This document shows, one piece after another, positions 54,374 to 64,000 of a DNA stretch of 64,000 nt. The number at the start of each line of letters is the position of its first letter. The first letter of the stretch is position 1. The position numbers and the translations under genes were made by a program. The DNA is from Bimuria novae-zelandiae CBS 107.79 (taxonomy: Eukaryota > Ascomycota > Dothideomycetes > Pleosporales > Didymosphaeriaceae), in contig ML976687.1 in the NCBI GenBank assembly GCA_010015655.1, positions 85,727 through 149,726 on the forward strand, read 5' to 3'. A model generated the notes under the pieces. It was not told the origin of the DNA. It was given only the letters and a program-made list of their open reading frames with translations, and did not search any database.

Positions 54374-56545
54374 ATGGCTGGCCGTTTTGTGCGAGCATCC
54401 AAGTACCGTTAGTGTCGCGCGAGCTCCTCAGCTGCTGATAGCTAACAACAATCGCAGGTCACGTCTTCGGACAAGGCGCGAAAAAGGTTCGCACATAAAG
54501 AAGCAACTTCTGCAATCATCACGGCTAACCATAGGGCAGGAGCAATGCTATGACAACCTGCGCATCTCGAAGAATGCCTGGGACACGAACCTTATCAAGG
54601 TTCGTTCATGCTCACGCGATGCAAAGGAGGAGCACGCGCTCACGTTACACAGGCGAACCCAGAGTACCTCTCGGTGAACTGGGAAGCCAGCGGTGGAGGT
54701 GCCTTCGCCGTCATTCCCCTCAGCGAGAAGGGCCGCGTTCCCGAGCAGATGCCCCTCTTCCGCGGCCATACGGCCGCCGTTCTGGACACCGACTGGTACG
54801 CGCGCATGGACGTAGATTAAGGGAACCGTGCTCATGGTAGTACAGGAGCCCTTTCAACGACTCGCTGATTGCCTCCGCCTCCGATGATGGCAAGGTGAGT
54901 TCTTTCTCTGCCCTCCGTCATAATGGAGAAGCTAATCGAGGCAGGTTGGCATCTGGAAAGTACCAGAGGGCTTCACTATCCACACCGACGCCGAAGAACC
55001 CGCCGACGTGTCTCCGGCCGCCAAGTTGAGCGGTCACCTGAGGTCTGTTTACATTGGAACGCCGGAGAGAATCAGCACTTATGCGATAGCAGGAAAGTCG
55101 GACACGTCCTATTCAACCCCGCCGCCGAAAACGTCCTCGCCTCATCGTCCGGGGACTACACGGTGAAGCTGTGGGATGTAGAGGCAGGCCAGGCGAAGTT
55201 GACCCTTAAGCACAAGGATATCGTGCAGTCCCTTTCGTGGAGCGCCGACGGCTCCCAGCTCGTCACTACAAGCCGAGACAAGAAGCTGCGTGTATGGGAT
55301 GTGCGCCAGGAAGCGCCAGCGATTGAGGTCGCCGGTCACCCTGGTGCCAAGAGCAGCCGTGCCGTGTGGATGGGTGAGCACGATCGCATTGCTACCACGG
55401 GCTTCTCCCGCATGAGCGATCGCCAGCTCGGTCTTTGGGACGCGCGCAACCCCGGAGAGCCCATTGGTGGCTTTACCATCTTGGACAGCATATCGGGTGT
55501 TTGCATGCCTTTCTGGGACGAGGGTACGCAGTGCCTGTATCTCGCTGGAAAGGGCGACGGCAACATCCGATACTACGAATTCGAGAACGACAAGTTCGAG
55601 TACCTGTCCGAATACAAGTCCGGGGAACCGCAGCGCGGTATCGCCTTCCTGCCCAAACGCGGTGTCAACCTTCACGACAACGAGGTCCTTCGCGGTTTCA
55701 AGACAGTCAACGATAGTTACGTTCAGCCCGTCTCTTTCATCGTCCCCAGACGTGCCGAGATGTTCCAAGGCGATATTTACCCACCCACGAACGGTCTCAA
55801 AGCCGGTACCACTGCGCAAGAGTGGTTTGGTGGTAAGACTGCACTCCCACCGAAGATCTCGCTGGAATCTGTCTATGAAGGCGAAGGCCCCACGGAGGTT
55901 TCGGCTGACTACAAACCGCCTCATGTGGTTGAGTCTGTTCAGAGCCCACCACCTACGAAGACGGAGGCACCAAAACCAGTGGATGCACCTGCACCATCGC
56001 CCGTCACCCACGGCCCTCCTCCTTCTGTAAGCGACAACAAGGCGTCTCTTGCGGCAGGCGCGTCCAAGTTTGCCGACAAGGATGAGGAATCGGAAGACGA
56101 GACCAGCAGCTTTGAGGAGGTGTCCAAGCCAGTGGAGCGGACAACTGTCACGGCAGCCCGTCAGGAAGAGAAGACGCGAGGGCCAATTTTCACCCAAGAA
56201 CCTGAACCATCGAAGCCCACGCCGGCTCCCACCGCTGCCCCGAAGCCTGCAGAGCCCACGCCGGCAGCCTCGACCTCTACGTCATCGTCTACACCGGCCC
56301 CGACCGCTTCGGGAGCAGCAGCGGGCTTGAAAGACTTCTTAGCAGATATCAGGAGCTCCGTGCAGCAACAAGCCGAGACGCTCAACCGCCAGAACCAGAT
56401 AATGGCTGATCAGTCGGACCAGATCGCGCTCCTCCTGAAGAAAGTGAACACCCTAGAAACTAAGCTCGCCTCGCAAAGCGGAGATAGCGAAAAGGACGAA
56501 CGCATCCGCGAATTGGAGCTTGAACTTGAAGAGGCTCGGTCTTAG
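54374..56545 (+). CDS. CRN1: Coronin, actin-binding WD40 protein (7 exons, 621 aa)
   Basis: Coronin binds F-actin and regulates Arp2/3 and cofilin at cortical actin patches. Exons: 54374-54407, 54458-54486, 54540-54599, 54653-54795, 54846-54894, 54945-55042, 55093-56545. The six introns are 50-53 bp, all GT..AG, and together give 621 codons. The start MAGRFVRASKYRHVFGQGAK and the following CYDNLRISKNAWDTN are diagnostic. Seven-bladed WD40 propeller to about residue 400 (SDDGKVGIWKVPEG, SSGDYTVKLWDVEAG, SRDKKLRVWDV), with the coronin-specific extension (RRAEMFQGDIYPPT). Then a Pro/Ala-rich acidic linker and a C-terminal coiled coil (IALLLKKVNTLETKLASQ) for oligomerisation. Length is normal for fungal Crn1. 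Five of the six introns fall in the first 670 bp, as is common. Confidence 0.96.
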
Positions 56546-57345
56546 AACGGACCACAGTACACGCGCGGTCAGTCACGACGGCGTGCATGGTGGAAGCTCA
56601 GGTGCCGGCCGAAGTCGGACTGACTTTTCACCCTGTCTGGAGTCGTGTGGAGAAGTGCGGGTTCGAAACAAACATTCATGTTGCAAATCAAAATGGACTG
56701 TAGATGGGTGATGCTTGTATGACCTGACCGCGGGCGGCGATGTTGAATATGCTGGGCCGTATTTCTGCCGTTTTTGTTGCTTGGTAGCGATGGTTATTTC
56801 TTCCTCGGTTTTTGAGCGGCATGTGTCGTTAGGCGGTCAAAACCATTCATCCTAAGTGTTCTCTACGATCGCATGATAAACCATTATCCAAGGATGATGC
56901 TGTCGTCATCAGCTGAAATGCACGCAGGGGTTGCACGAAGGACTCGAAAATAGTGTCGCTAAAGTGCTAGGCTCCACAATAGGGTTTAGCGTCAGGAACA
57001 TGTACCGCGCCCATCACAATCTCCCACTTCACAAAGAATCTGGGCCCGAAGCTCTTCGTAGACGGCAAAACATACGACGATCTGTTTATCTAGACCACAT
57101 TTCCATCCTAATGTCTTTTCCCACCGCAGAACGACGACGGAGCGTAAAGACAATGGAAGCGCCGTGCATGATTTCCACACAGGATTCTTAAATTGCATAA
57201 GCCTGTTCGGGGCTATGGGGGAGGTGGCGCACCGCCAGATTGCCGTTTCAAGCCAATCCACGGTCGGACGGTGAGACGGTCTGGACTTACATGGCCGCCC
57301 GTGTGGAGTATCGATTGTGCTGGATGTAGGCAGCGGAGCGGTTAG
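56546..57345. other. Intergenic region, no supported gene
   Basis: About 800 bp between coronin and the promoter of the GPI-anchored protein gene. Short frames on both strands lack features. Confidence 0.5.
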
Positions 57346-57356
57346 GGTATAAAGAG
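57346..57356 (+). promoter_or_regulatory. TATA box of the GPI-anchored protein gene
   Basis: GGGTATAAAGAGC lies about 215 nt upstream of the ATG at 57568, followed by a C/T-rich leader (CATCACGTCCATCTCG and CGCTCACTCGCTAC) usual for highly expressed fungal genes. Confidence 0.55.
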
Positions 57357-57567
57357 CTTTGTGCTACTACTTCGGCGGCTCATCTCATCACGTCCATCTC
57401 GAGGTTTTCCTTTCGCCGTCAGTCACTCAACTAGTCACTCGCTCACTCGCTACATATTATCTTAATATCTATTTAATACGGACACGCTCGTTTCGTCCTT
57501 CGACCCAACTACTCAGAATCTTTTCTTTCGAACCGACTCAAATCAAACGCATAATCATATATTCACA

Positions 57568-58167
57568 ATGAAGACGACCTTGTTCTCCATCGCTGCGCTT
57601 GCCGCTACCGTCCTGGCGAAGACTGATCTTGAGGGCTGCACTTCCTCCGAGACCGTCGTCTACGGCGGCGCCTCCCTCGTCTACTGGGACCCGACCAATG
57701 GCGAAATCTGCTCCTTCCTCGACTGCGGCGGCGGCCGCGCTCCACCCAAAAAGACGGTCCCCGGCTGCGCTGCGTACGAAGGCACTGCTACCTACAGCCC
57801 CGACTTCCTCCCTGGCTGGGGCTCCGCCACCGCAACCGCCTCTTCCGAAGCCGAGCAGACTGAGACGATTGTCGCCGGCGAGAGTGGGGAGAGTGTTCCG
57901 GCATATGAGACTAAGACAGAGAGTGCGGCGAGCACGTTAGTGACAAGCAAGGCGGTTCTGCCGAGTGTCAGTGGGACCGGCGTCGCAGGGGTCAGTGGAT
58001 ATGTGACAGGTGTCACGACAAAGGGGAGCAATGTTACTGCTAGCACAGGGTCGCCGTCTGCGACTGAGTCTGTGCCTGTAGAGGCGACAGGTGCGGCGTC
58101 GCACTTTGGTGCTGCTCAGGGTCTGGGTGCGGTTATTGCTGCGGTGTTCGGTTTCGCGATATTGTAA
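57568..58167 (+). CDS. Secreted GPI-anchored Ser/Thr-rich cell-surface protein (199 aa)
   Basis: Not assigned to a named family. Signal peptide at 1-17 (MKTTLFSIAALAATVLA, cleavage before KTD). A compact N-terminal domain of about 65 residues contains four Cys (24, 48, 53, 67), allowing two disulfides, with ICSFLDCGGGRAPPKKTVPG at 47-66. A Ser/Thr/Val-rich stalk, likely O-glycosylated, covers about 85-175 with N-glycosylation sites such as NVT. The C-terminus (AASHFGAAQ then LGAVIAAVFGFAIL) is a typical GPI-addition signal. It is probably a plasma-membrane or cell-wall protein. Intronless; convergent with the membrane protein gene, with about 108 bp between stops. Confidence 0.8.
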   Translation: MKTTLFSIAALAATVLAKTDLEGCTSSETVVYGGASLVYWDPTNGEICSFLDCGGGRAPPKKTVPGCAAYEGTATYSPDFLPGWGSATATASSEAEQTETIVAGESGESVPAYETKTESAASTLVTSKAVLPSVSGTGVAGVSGYVTGVTTKGSNVTASTGSPSATESVPVEATGAASHFGAAQGLGAVIAAVFGFAIL

Positions 58168-58275
58168 GGAGTAAAGTCGAAGAGAAGTTATATACCCATG
58201 TGCGCAGAATGTAATGGATAGAAACGGGATGGATAGACAAAATGTAATCAGTTAAGATACTATGGAGATGCGTAT

Positions 58276-59082
58276 TCAACACCCACCGCCTCCATCTCCC
58301 CCACCGCCTCCTCCGCCATCTCCGCCCCCTCCGCCGTCGCCTCCCACCCAATACCCACCACCCGCACCCCCATCACCGCCACCACCTGGCCTCTGACCAC
58401 TCTTCCCCGCAACCCGCTTCTTCGCAACCGCCCACCGCCAAACGCCCACCCTTCCCCCCTTCCTCACCCCCAAACCCGTCTGCAGCACCTCGCCCGCATA
58501 CGTGATAATCAGCAAGCACCCAACCGCCATGCTCGCATACGCGAGACTATCACCCACCCCGCGATACGTCTGCCGTCCACGGCCAGCGCGCAGGTTCCGC
58601 TGGTAGCAGAAGGTGTCTTCGAAAGTGAAGGCGCCCCAGAGGTCGGCGTGGCACTGTGTCCAGAACACCAGCACGACGATCCAGGCTAAGCACATGGTGC
58701 TGAAGGCGGCGAGGGTGTAGAGCAGGAGGACGCGGGTGCGGTAGTAGAGGAGGGTGTGGGTGGTGGTTAGGAGGAGGGTGAGAGGGGCGGGGAGGAAGCT
58801 GGGAGGGTTAGTGGGGGTGAAGGTACAATGTATGGGAGGAAGAGGAGCGTGTGGGGTTGGATTGGTGACGATGAAGAATATGAGAAGAGAGGAGTACTAT
58901 AATACGCCTGAGCCTGAGGCTTGCCATGTGGTGTTTATATAGGCGACGGTGGGCGCGGTGCGGAGTTGCACGCCGTACGCGATGCAGAGGGGGGTGCACA
59001 TGAATGAGAAGAGGAGCAGGAAAAATTGGATGACAAGAGGGGTTCGAGGGTGTTGTTTTTTGTTGTGCGGGGTCTGTGCCAT
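58276..59082 (-). CDS. Four-transmembrane protein with Gly-rich tail (235 aa)
   Basis: Not assigned to a family; the topology resembles MARVEL-type fungal membrane proteins. Coding: 59082-58898 joined to 58798-58276. A 99-bp intron (58799-58897, GTACTC..branch CACTAAC..CCCAG) restores frame (GSGVL-Y-FLPAP) and removes an apparent TAG at its edge. Hydrophobic helices: VIQFFLLLFSFMCTPLCIAY, FLPAPLTLLLTTTHTLL, VLLLYTLAAFSTMCLAWIVV and LAYASMAVGCLLIITYAG. Between helices 3 and 4 is a loop with Cys and aromatic residues (WTQCHADLWGAFTFEDTFCY). The cytosolic tail is basic and ends in a Gly/Asp low-complexity run (GGDGGGGG-type). A C-terminal run this simple could be polymorphic. The ATG at 59082 gives a short hydrophilic N-terminus before helix 1. 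Confidence 0.7.
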
Positions 59083-59193
59083 CGTGTTGAATTGCTCCCG
59101 GAGACGTTAGGGTTAGGTGTTGGAAAAGCGCATGGCGAGTGAAGCGCGGGGCTTGTCTTTTGTCAACATAGTGAGGTGGGATTCCGCGTGCGC

Positions 59194-59203
59194 TGTTATA
59201 TAA
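59194..59203 (-). promoter_or_regulatory. Possible TATA box of the membrane protein gene
   Basis: The GTTATATAAC palindrome lies about 115 nt upstream of the ATG at 59082. Weak evidence, from position and sequence only. Confidence 0.35.
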
Positions 59204-59413
59204 CGCTGAAGCAGGCGTGTAGATACCTCGTGAGGCGAAGTTGCAGGCACGAGGTGGTAGTGTAGTCGTATTCGATAGGGATATCTTGTTTGGGGTGAAC
59301 GGTGGAGGTCAAGGCTGAATATGGTACAGGAGTGGGGCCCGGGACCGGTACTGTAACTCAGGGGTCAATGCGCATCCTTTTGCTAGGAAAATTAAGAAAA
59401 GTTAAGAAGTTTA

Positions 59414-61735
59414 ACGTACATGCATAGCGAGCTGATTAGTCAAGCGAGCTAATCACTCTACCAAGACCCTATTAGAATCTAGACTATACACGATTGTACA
59501 GAACAATTATAAACATTTATTAAAAATCGTAATAGGCTAATCTATTTAAAATCTACTTTTATAAATTACTTATAAGTGTATAAGCTATACCTAGCCTTAC
59601 TATAGTATTAATATTATTATTAAGTTAATTTACTTTTATTAGCGCGCACGCTCCTCTTTACCTTTTTCTTATTATTACGCACTATAAAATCTTTTAAAGT
59701 AACTAGCTACTAATTATTAGTAGCTATAAAGACTTTTTTTTACTATAGTTACTTTCTTTAATATAATATCTATCGCGTAGTAACCTAATTAGTAGCTTAA
59801 AACTTAGCGTTATGCTTAGTTATTAATACTAAAAAATACGCTATTAGCTTAGCGCCTTTTATAAGCTTTTTAATTACTTTAACTATTAATATTAGAGAAC
59901 TATCTATATAAAATTAAATTTTTTACTTTATTAGCGTTAATTATAACCTTAATTTTAAAATATTACTTAGTATTTATAACTACTACGTACTATTACGTAT
60001 AGTACAAGGTAAAGGCGTACGTAGGTAGATATTAAGCTTTAATATTATAACTTATAAATTTAATAAGACAAACTAGTTCCTTAAAAGCCTCCTTTGATAT
60101 TACTCTAAGTAATTATAGTCTTAAAAGTAGTAATAAAGCAAGATAAAAACTTAATTTTAATAATATACGTAATTTAGTTACGTATTAGATCCTTAGCTTA
60201 GCGCCTATATACCTTCTTTAAAGGCGAGAAATAGTCTATATTAAGTAGCTATAGGAGGTGCGACGAATATAGAAGTATATAGAGAGTAATAATCTTATTA
60301 TTCTTATAGTATTATTAGAATTTAAGTAAGTCATAGCTCTTATAGCTATTAATAATAAGTAAATGTACTATACTAATAATATACTTTTTTACATACGCGT
60401 TAAAGTGCTTTAACTACTATAAACTAAGCTTATATATTATCTAGCTATTCTTAGAGACTATAATAACTTAATTATAATGTTACGGTCCAAAAGTCGACGG
60501 TGGGACAACGGGCCTTATAACGGCACTCGGGCCCTACCTCGAGCTTACGTAACGTCCCAGGCTGTTCCAGACGCCAAGACCATGGGACACCGTGGGACCA
60601 CGTGACCCCGATCACGTGACGTCACAGGAAATCCTATGGGATCCCACGATGCGAGGATATGGGACATCGTGGGATTCTATAGGACAAGGAGGATATATAT
60701 ACAGGACGGTTTCCTTTATACACTCCTTATAGTCAACTCACATATCTTCTGTGCGAGTACATTCTCCTATATAAACTAATAGTTATCTTACTTTATTATA
60801 AAATTAAATTATTTAGCCTCGCGCTAAGTGTCGCATTAACTTATACTAATAAATAATCTATAAAGTACCACGATACCTTACCGCCCTAACCTGGATCGGA
60901 CTAAGGTGTGAGCGCCTTATAACATATAAGGTAGATCCTTTTCCTAGTACTAGGCAGAGAGGTGGTGCTTGCCGTAGAAGATAAGGAAGGATAGAATTAC
61001 CTAGCCTATTATATTATTACCCTAAAGAGCTATTATTTACTTTTAGTTACTTTATTATACGCTCTTTAGCTTGCCTTAATACTTAAAGCCTATAATAATT
61101 ACTCTTATTAATATTATGCCTATTATAAAGCTAGACTTATTAAAGTTATAAATGTTCTTATCTAGGACAATATGCTTGGCTTTAGTATTCTTTATAAGCT
61201 AGAACTAGTCTTGTATAACTTTAAGATCCTCATAAAGGACTTTCTTATAGTTATACTTTTAATTAAACTTAACTTAGAGCTTTAGCTAGCACTTAATAAA
61301 GTAATAAAACTATTATTAACTAACTAGCTTAGAGTAGTGTATAGCTAGTAAAAGATTAGCTATATCTTTTATAGTAGCAAGCTTGGACAAGAATTATTAT
61401 ATATTTAGATTAAGTATATACTATATAATTACTTGTTCCTCTATTATAGTAAGCCTTATTAAGTTAAATATATAATTATATTAAAAGGTAGCTATAGCGC
61501 GTCGTGTGCTTAGTATACTTTAAAATACATTATAAATAGTTAGAGCGTATTATTATAATAGTATCGCGTTTTATTTAATACCGTAAAGTGTAAGCTATAA
61601 TTAGGCTTCTTTTGATTTTAGTAGTTTATTACGTTGTTACGATATCGCGTTATACTATTATTAATAGTATAATTTAATAGGGTCTTAGCAAAATAATTAG
61701 CTCGCTTAACTAATTAGCTCGCTATGCATGTACGT
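59414..61735 (-). mobile_element. Pogo/Fot1-type transposon, family C copy 1, containing a solo LTR
   Basis: Inverted termini of about 60 bp begin ACGTACATGCATAGCGAGCT and contain two AGCGAGCT subrepeats and ACCCTATT. TA target duplications are at 59412-59413 and 61736-61737. Total 2322 bp; removing the LTR insertion with one target copy leaves about 1870 bp, close to the 1847 bp of family A. The transposase, on the minus strand, is heavily decayed but matches the plus-strand transposase at 62000-63560 in the block upstream of the SPLK region (about 60200-60420). Confidence 0.85.
60478..60924 (+). mobile_element. Solo gypsy-type LTR (447 bp) with target duplication
   Basis: It begins TGTTACGGTCCAAAAGTCG and ends GCGCCTTATAACA. 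The 5-bp TATAA duplication lies on both sides (60473-60477, 60925-60929). The termini match the LTR at 24289-24783 (TGTTACG, CTTATAACA). The left half is GC-rich and holds CACGTGACC and ATCACGTGACGTCA, combining E-box and CRE-like sites, followed by a TATATATAC promoter-like run at about 60695. It inserted into the family C transposon. A single LTR with target duplication indicates LTR-LTR recombination. Confidence 0.9.
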
Positions 61736-61835
61736 TAATGCTCTATATCTCTATAACGATATATTATAAAATGCTCTGTATATAGTTCTATAATTGAAAA
61801 AATATTACTATATTATAGTTTTATAAAACAGTATA

Positions 61836-63645
61836 ACGTACATGCATAGCGAGTGCCCGGACATAGCGAGTGGCCAAAAATGTGAACACCCTATTAAAAC
61901 GTTCTATTAGCTATAGTGCAACACGATATCTTAATAATATAATAAGCTACTTAAATTAAAAAAGACTTATTTATAGCTTACGCTTTAAGCTATTAAAAAG
62001 ATACGTTACTTCTAATTTTACGCGATATACTAGTTTATAGTATTATTAAAAGAATACTATAATAAAGACGCGCTAAAACTACCTTTTAATATAATTACAC
62101 ACCTAACTTAATAAGACTAACTATAAAAAGGACTAGGTATTTATATAGTATATATTTAACTTAAATACGCGAGGATTTCTATCCTAGCTTATTACTATAA
62201 AAGATATAGTTAATGTTTTACTAGCTATACGCTATAATAAGCTAGTTAGTTAAAAGTAGTTTTAATATTTTACTAAGCACTAGCTAGAGCTCTAAGTTAA
62301 GTTTAATTATAAGTATAACTATAAGAAAGCCCTCTATAAGGATCCTAAAATTATATAAGGCTAGTTTTAGCTTATAGAGAATATTAAAGCCAAGTATAGT
62401 ATCCTAAATAAACATATCTATGACTTTAATAAGACTAGCTTTGTAATAGGTATAATATTAATAGAAATAATTATTATAGGCTTTAAGTATTAAGGCGAGC
62501 TTTAAAACGTAAAATAAAATAATTAAAAGTAAATAATAACTATTTATAGTATTAACGCGACTAGGTAGGCGACTCTACCTTTTCTTATTTTTTTAGGATA
62601 AGCACTACTTCTCTACCTAGTACTAATAGAAGTGTCTACCTCATAACTAGGTTTTTAAAATTTTTAAGAGTAGCTAAATACTAAATAAGCTTAGTATATA
62701 GTAGCTAGAATACTTTAACGCACATATAAAAGGGCGTACTATTAGTAGTTATTAGTTACTTATTATTAATCGCTACGAAAGTTATAACTTAGTTAAACTT
62801 TAATCATACTATAAGAATAATAAAATTATAACTTTTTATATACCCCTATATTTATCGCACCTATTATAGCCACTAGATACAGGGTATTTCTCGCCGTTAA
62901 AGGAGACGTAGAGGTGCTAAGCTAAGGATCTAATATGTAACTATATTACGTGTATTACTAAAATTAAGTTCTTATATTGCTTTATTACTACATTTAAAGC
63001 TATACTTATTTAGAATAATATTTAAAAAAGCTTTTAAGGTGCTAGCCTTATTTCTTTTAACTTAAAAGTAGTAATATTAAAGCTTAATATCTATTTACGT
63101 ATGCCTTTGCCTTATATTATATATAATAGAACGTAGTAGTTATAAATACTAAGGAATATTTTAGAATTAAGATTATAATTAACGATAGTAAAGGAGCGGA
63201 TTTAAAAATATTTAAATAATTTCCTAATAAGTATAATTAAAGTAGTTAAAAAGCTTATAAAAGATACTAAGCTAATAGAGTATTTTTTAATATTAATCAC
63301 TAAGCGTAACGCTAAGCGTTAAGCTACTAATAAGACTACTACGCGATAAAAATTACATAAAAAAAGTAACTATAGTAAAAAAGAATATTTATAATTACTA
63401 ATAGCTAGTAACTAGCTACCCTAAAAGACTTTATAGTACGTAGTGATAGGAAGAAGGCGAAGAAGAGAATATACGCTAAAAAGGTAAATTAACTTAATAG
63501 TACTATAAACGCTATAGTAAGACTAGGTATAATTTACGCACGTGTAAAAAAGAAGTAAAAGTAGATTCTAAGTAGATTAGCTTACTACGATTTCTTATAT
63601 CTATTTATGCGCGTTCTGTATTATTGTGTAGAGTATAGATTTGTA
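61836..63645 (+). mobile_element. Pogo/Fot1-type transposon, family C-related copy 2, right terminus missing
   Basis: The left terminus ACGTACATGCATAGCGAGTG follows TA and shares the first 17 bases with copy 1, then differs (GCCCGGACATAGCGAGTGGC). The orientation is inverted relative to copy 1, about 100 bp away. The plus-strand transposase remnant has IYDFNKTSFVIGI (normally FDETGF, with Asp now Asn and Glu now Lys), LLIINRYESYN, and LYLSHLLQPLDTGYFSPLK near 62860, then a Lys-rich tail near 63300-63480. The last 65 bp or so, including the right TIR, are replaced by the LTR fragment at 63646. Confidence 0.75.
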
Positions 63646-63878
63646 CTTTTATAGTCCCTTAGACTTTCGTAGTCCCTTGGACTTTCGTAGTCTCTTGGAC
63701 TTTCGTAGTCCCTCGGACTTCTCGCTTAGGCGGGACTTCGTCACGTAACTGCTAACCTAAGCTGCCCCGCGCTTCTTTGTGTTCCCTTTGTTTCATTCCT
63801 TCGCCGGCCGCTGTCCTGTCGGCGTCTTTGTCTGGTATCCTTGCCTTTGAGGTTTCCAAGATCGTAATACCAAACCAG
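63646..63878 (-). mobile_element. Gypsy-like LTR fragment with 18-bp minisatellite
   Basis: On the reverse strand this shares a block of about 100 bp with the LTR at 24289-24783 (GCGGGGCAGCTTAGGTTAG, AGTCCCGCCTAA, GGGACTACGAAAGTC), and its outer edge TTACGATC matches that LTR start. Four units of an 18-bp repeat (AGTCCCTTGGACTTTCGT-like) span 63657-63722. Both LTRs carry the repeat at different copy number. It is GC-balanced, hence little RIP. It truncates the transposon on its left. Confidence 0.65.
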
Positions 63879-64000
63879 GTTAGTGCCATGATATATATCC
63901 CTCGTACTAAGTTTACATAAGTATAGCCCTTATATTTAAAAAGTTATAAAGAGTTTAAGTTTTAGAATTTTGGTGTTCTACTTAATTAGACCCAACTGTG
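63879..64000. repeat. Dispersed repeat terminus continuing past the window
   Basis: Positions from about 63909 match 6681-6773 (CATAAGTATA, AGTTTAAGTTTT, TTAGACCCAACTGTG). The sequence runs off the window edge. Confidence 0.6.

Noticed and set aside
55142..56197. 351-codon minus-strand frame
   Set aside because: Antisense to the coronin exon; no family features.
58897..58899. Apparent premature TAG in the four-helix membrane protein
   Set aside because: A GTACTC..CACTAAC..CAG intron of 99 bp starts at this point and restores the frame, so it is not a pseudogene lesion.
1..64000. tRNA, rRNA or CRISPR features
   Set aside because: No cloverleaf, rRNA core or regularly spaced repeat array was seen by eye; CRISPR is not expected in a eukaryote. 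A tRNA scan was not possible here.

Overview
The window is filamentous ascomycete nuclear DNA, most likely a dothideomycete; I do not claim a species. Evidence: short GT..AG introns (45-99 bp) in PPN2-like, PEX11-like and coronin genes, and a sharp two-compartment composition. GC-balanced gene islands alternate with long, very AT-rich blocks full of in-frame TAA/TAG. In those blocks related copies differ almost only by C-to-T and G-to-A changes, the signature of repeat-induced point mutation (RIP). All homology calls are by eye; no search was run.

Layout. 1-172: a copia LTR that has replaced the 3' end of a short-chain dehydrogenase gene (to 1010), which also has a frameshift. 1.5-11.6 kb: RIP-degraded repeats, including a pogo-type remnant, an inverted repeat of several hundred bp, a 10-bp tandem array, telomere-like repeats and a complete pogo-type element (9267-11113). 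11.9-14.7 kb: intact divergent genes for a PPN2-like metallophosphatase and an atypical Ras-like GTPase. 15349-17459: a second pogo-type family. 17.5-19.7 kb: a GC-balanced island with only decayed or unrecognised reading frames. 22126-23858: a Tc1/mariner element that escaped most RIP. 24.3-28.9 kb: two decayed gypsy-like elements. 28.9-33.8 kb: a GC-balanced island with two RIP-broken coiled-coil genes. 33.8-51.0 kb: a four-deep nest of transposons. 52.2-59.1 kb: four intact genes (PEX11-like, coronin, a GPI-anchored secreted protein, a four-helix membrane protein). 59.4-64.0 kb: two inverted pogo copies, a solo LTR with target duplication and another LTR fragment.

The most notable structure is the 33.8-51.0 kb nest. 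Its base is a tyrosine-recombinase (DIRS/PAT-like) retrotransposon with split direct repeats (A1 ... B1-A2-B2). A copia element inserted into it (172/170-bp LTRs, target duplication TATTT). That copia was then hit by a pogo element (TA duplication) and by a second copia (target duplication AGTTA). Every layer is RIP-mutated, and three separate reverse transcriptases show Asn-Asn where the catalytic Asp-Asp is expected.

The intact genes are ordinary housekeeping or cell-surface functions (polyphosphate or phosphatase activity, signalling, peroxisome proliferation, actin regulation, cell wall) and show no pathway cluster. The biology of the window is mainly transposon layering and genome defence by RIP.
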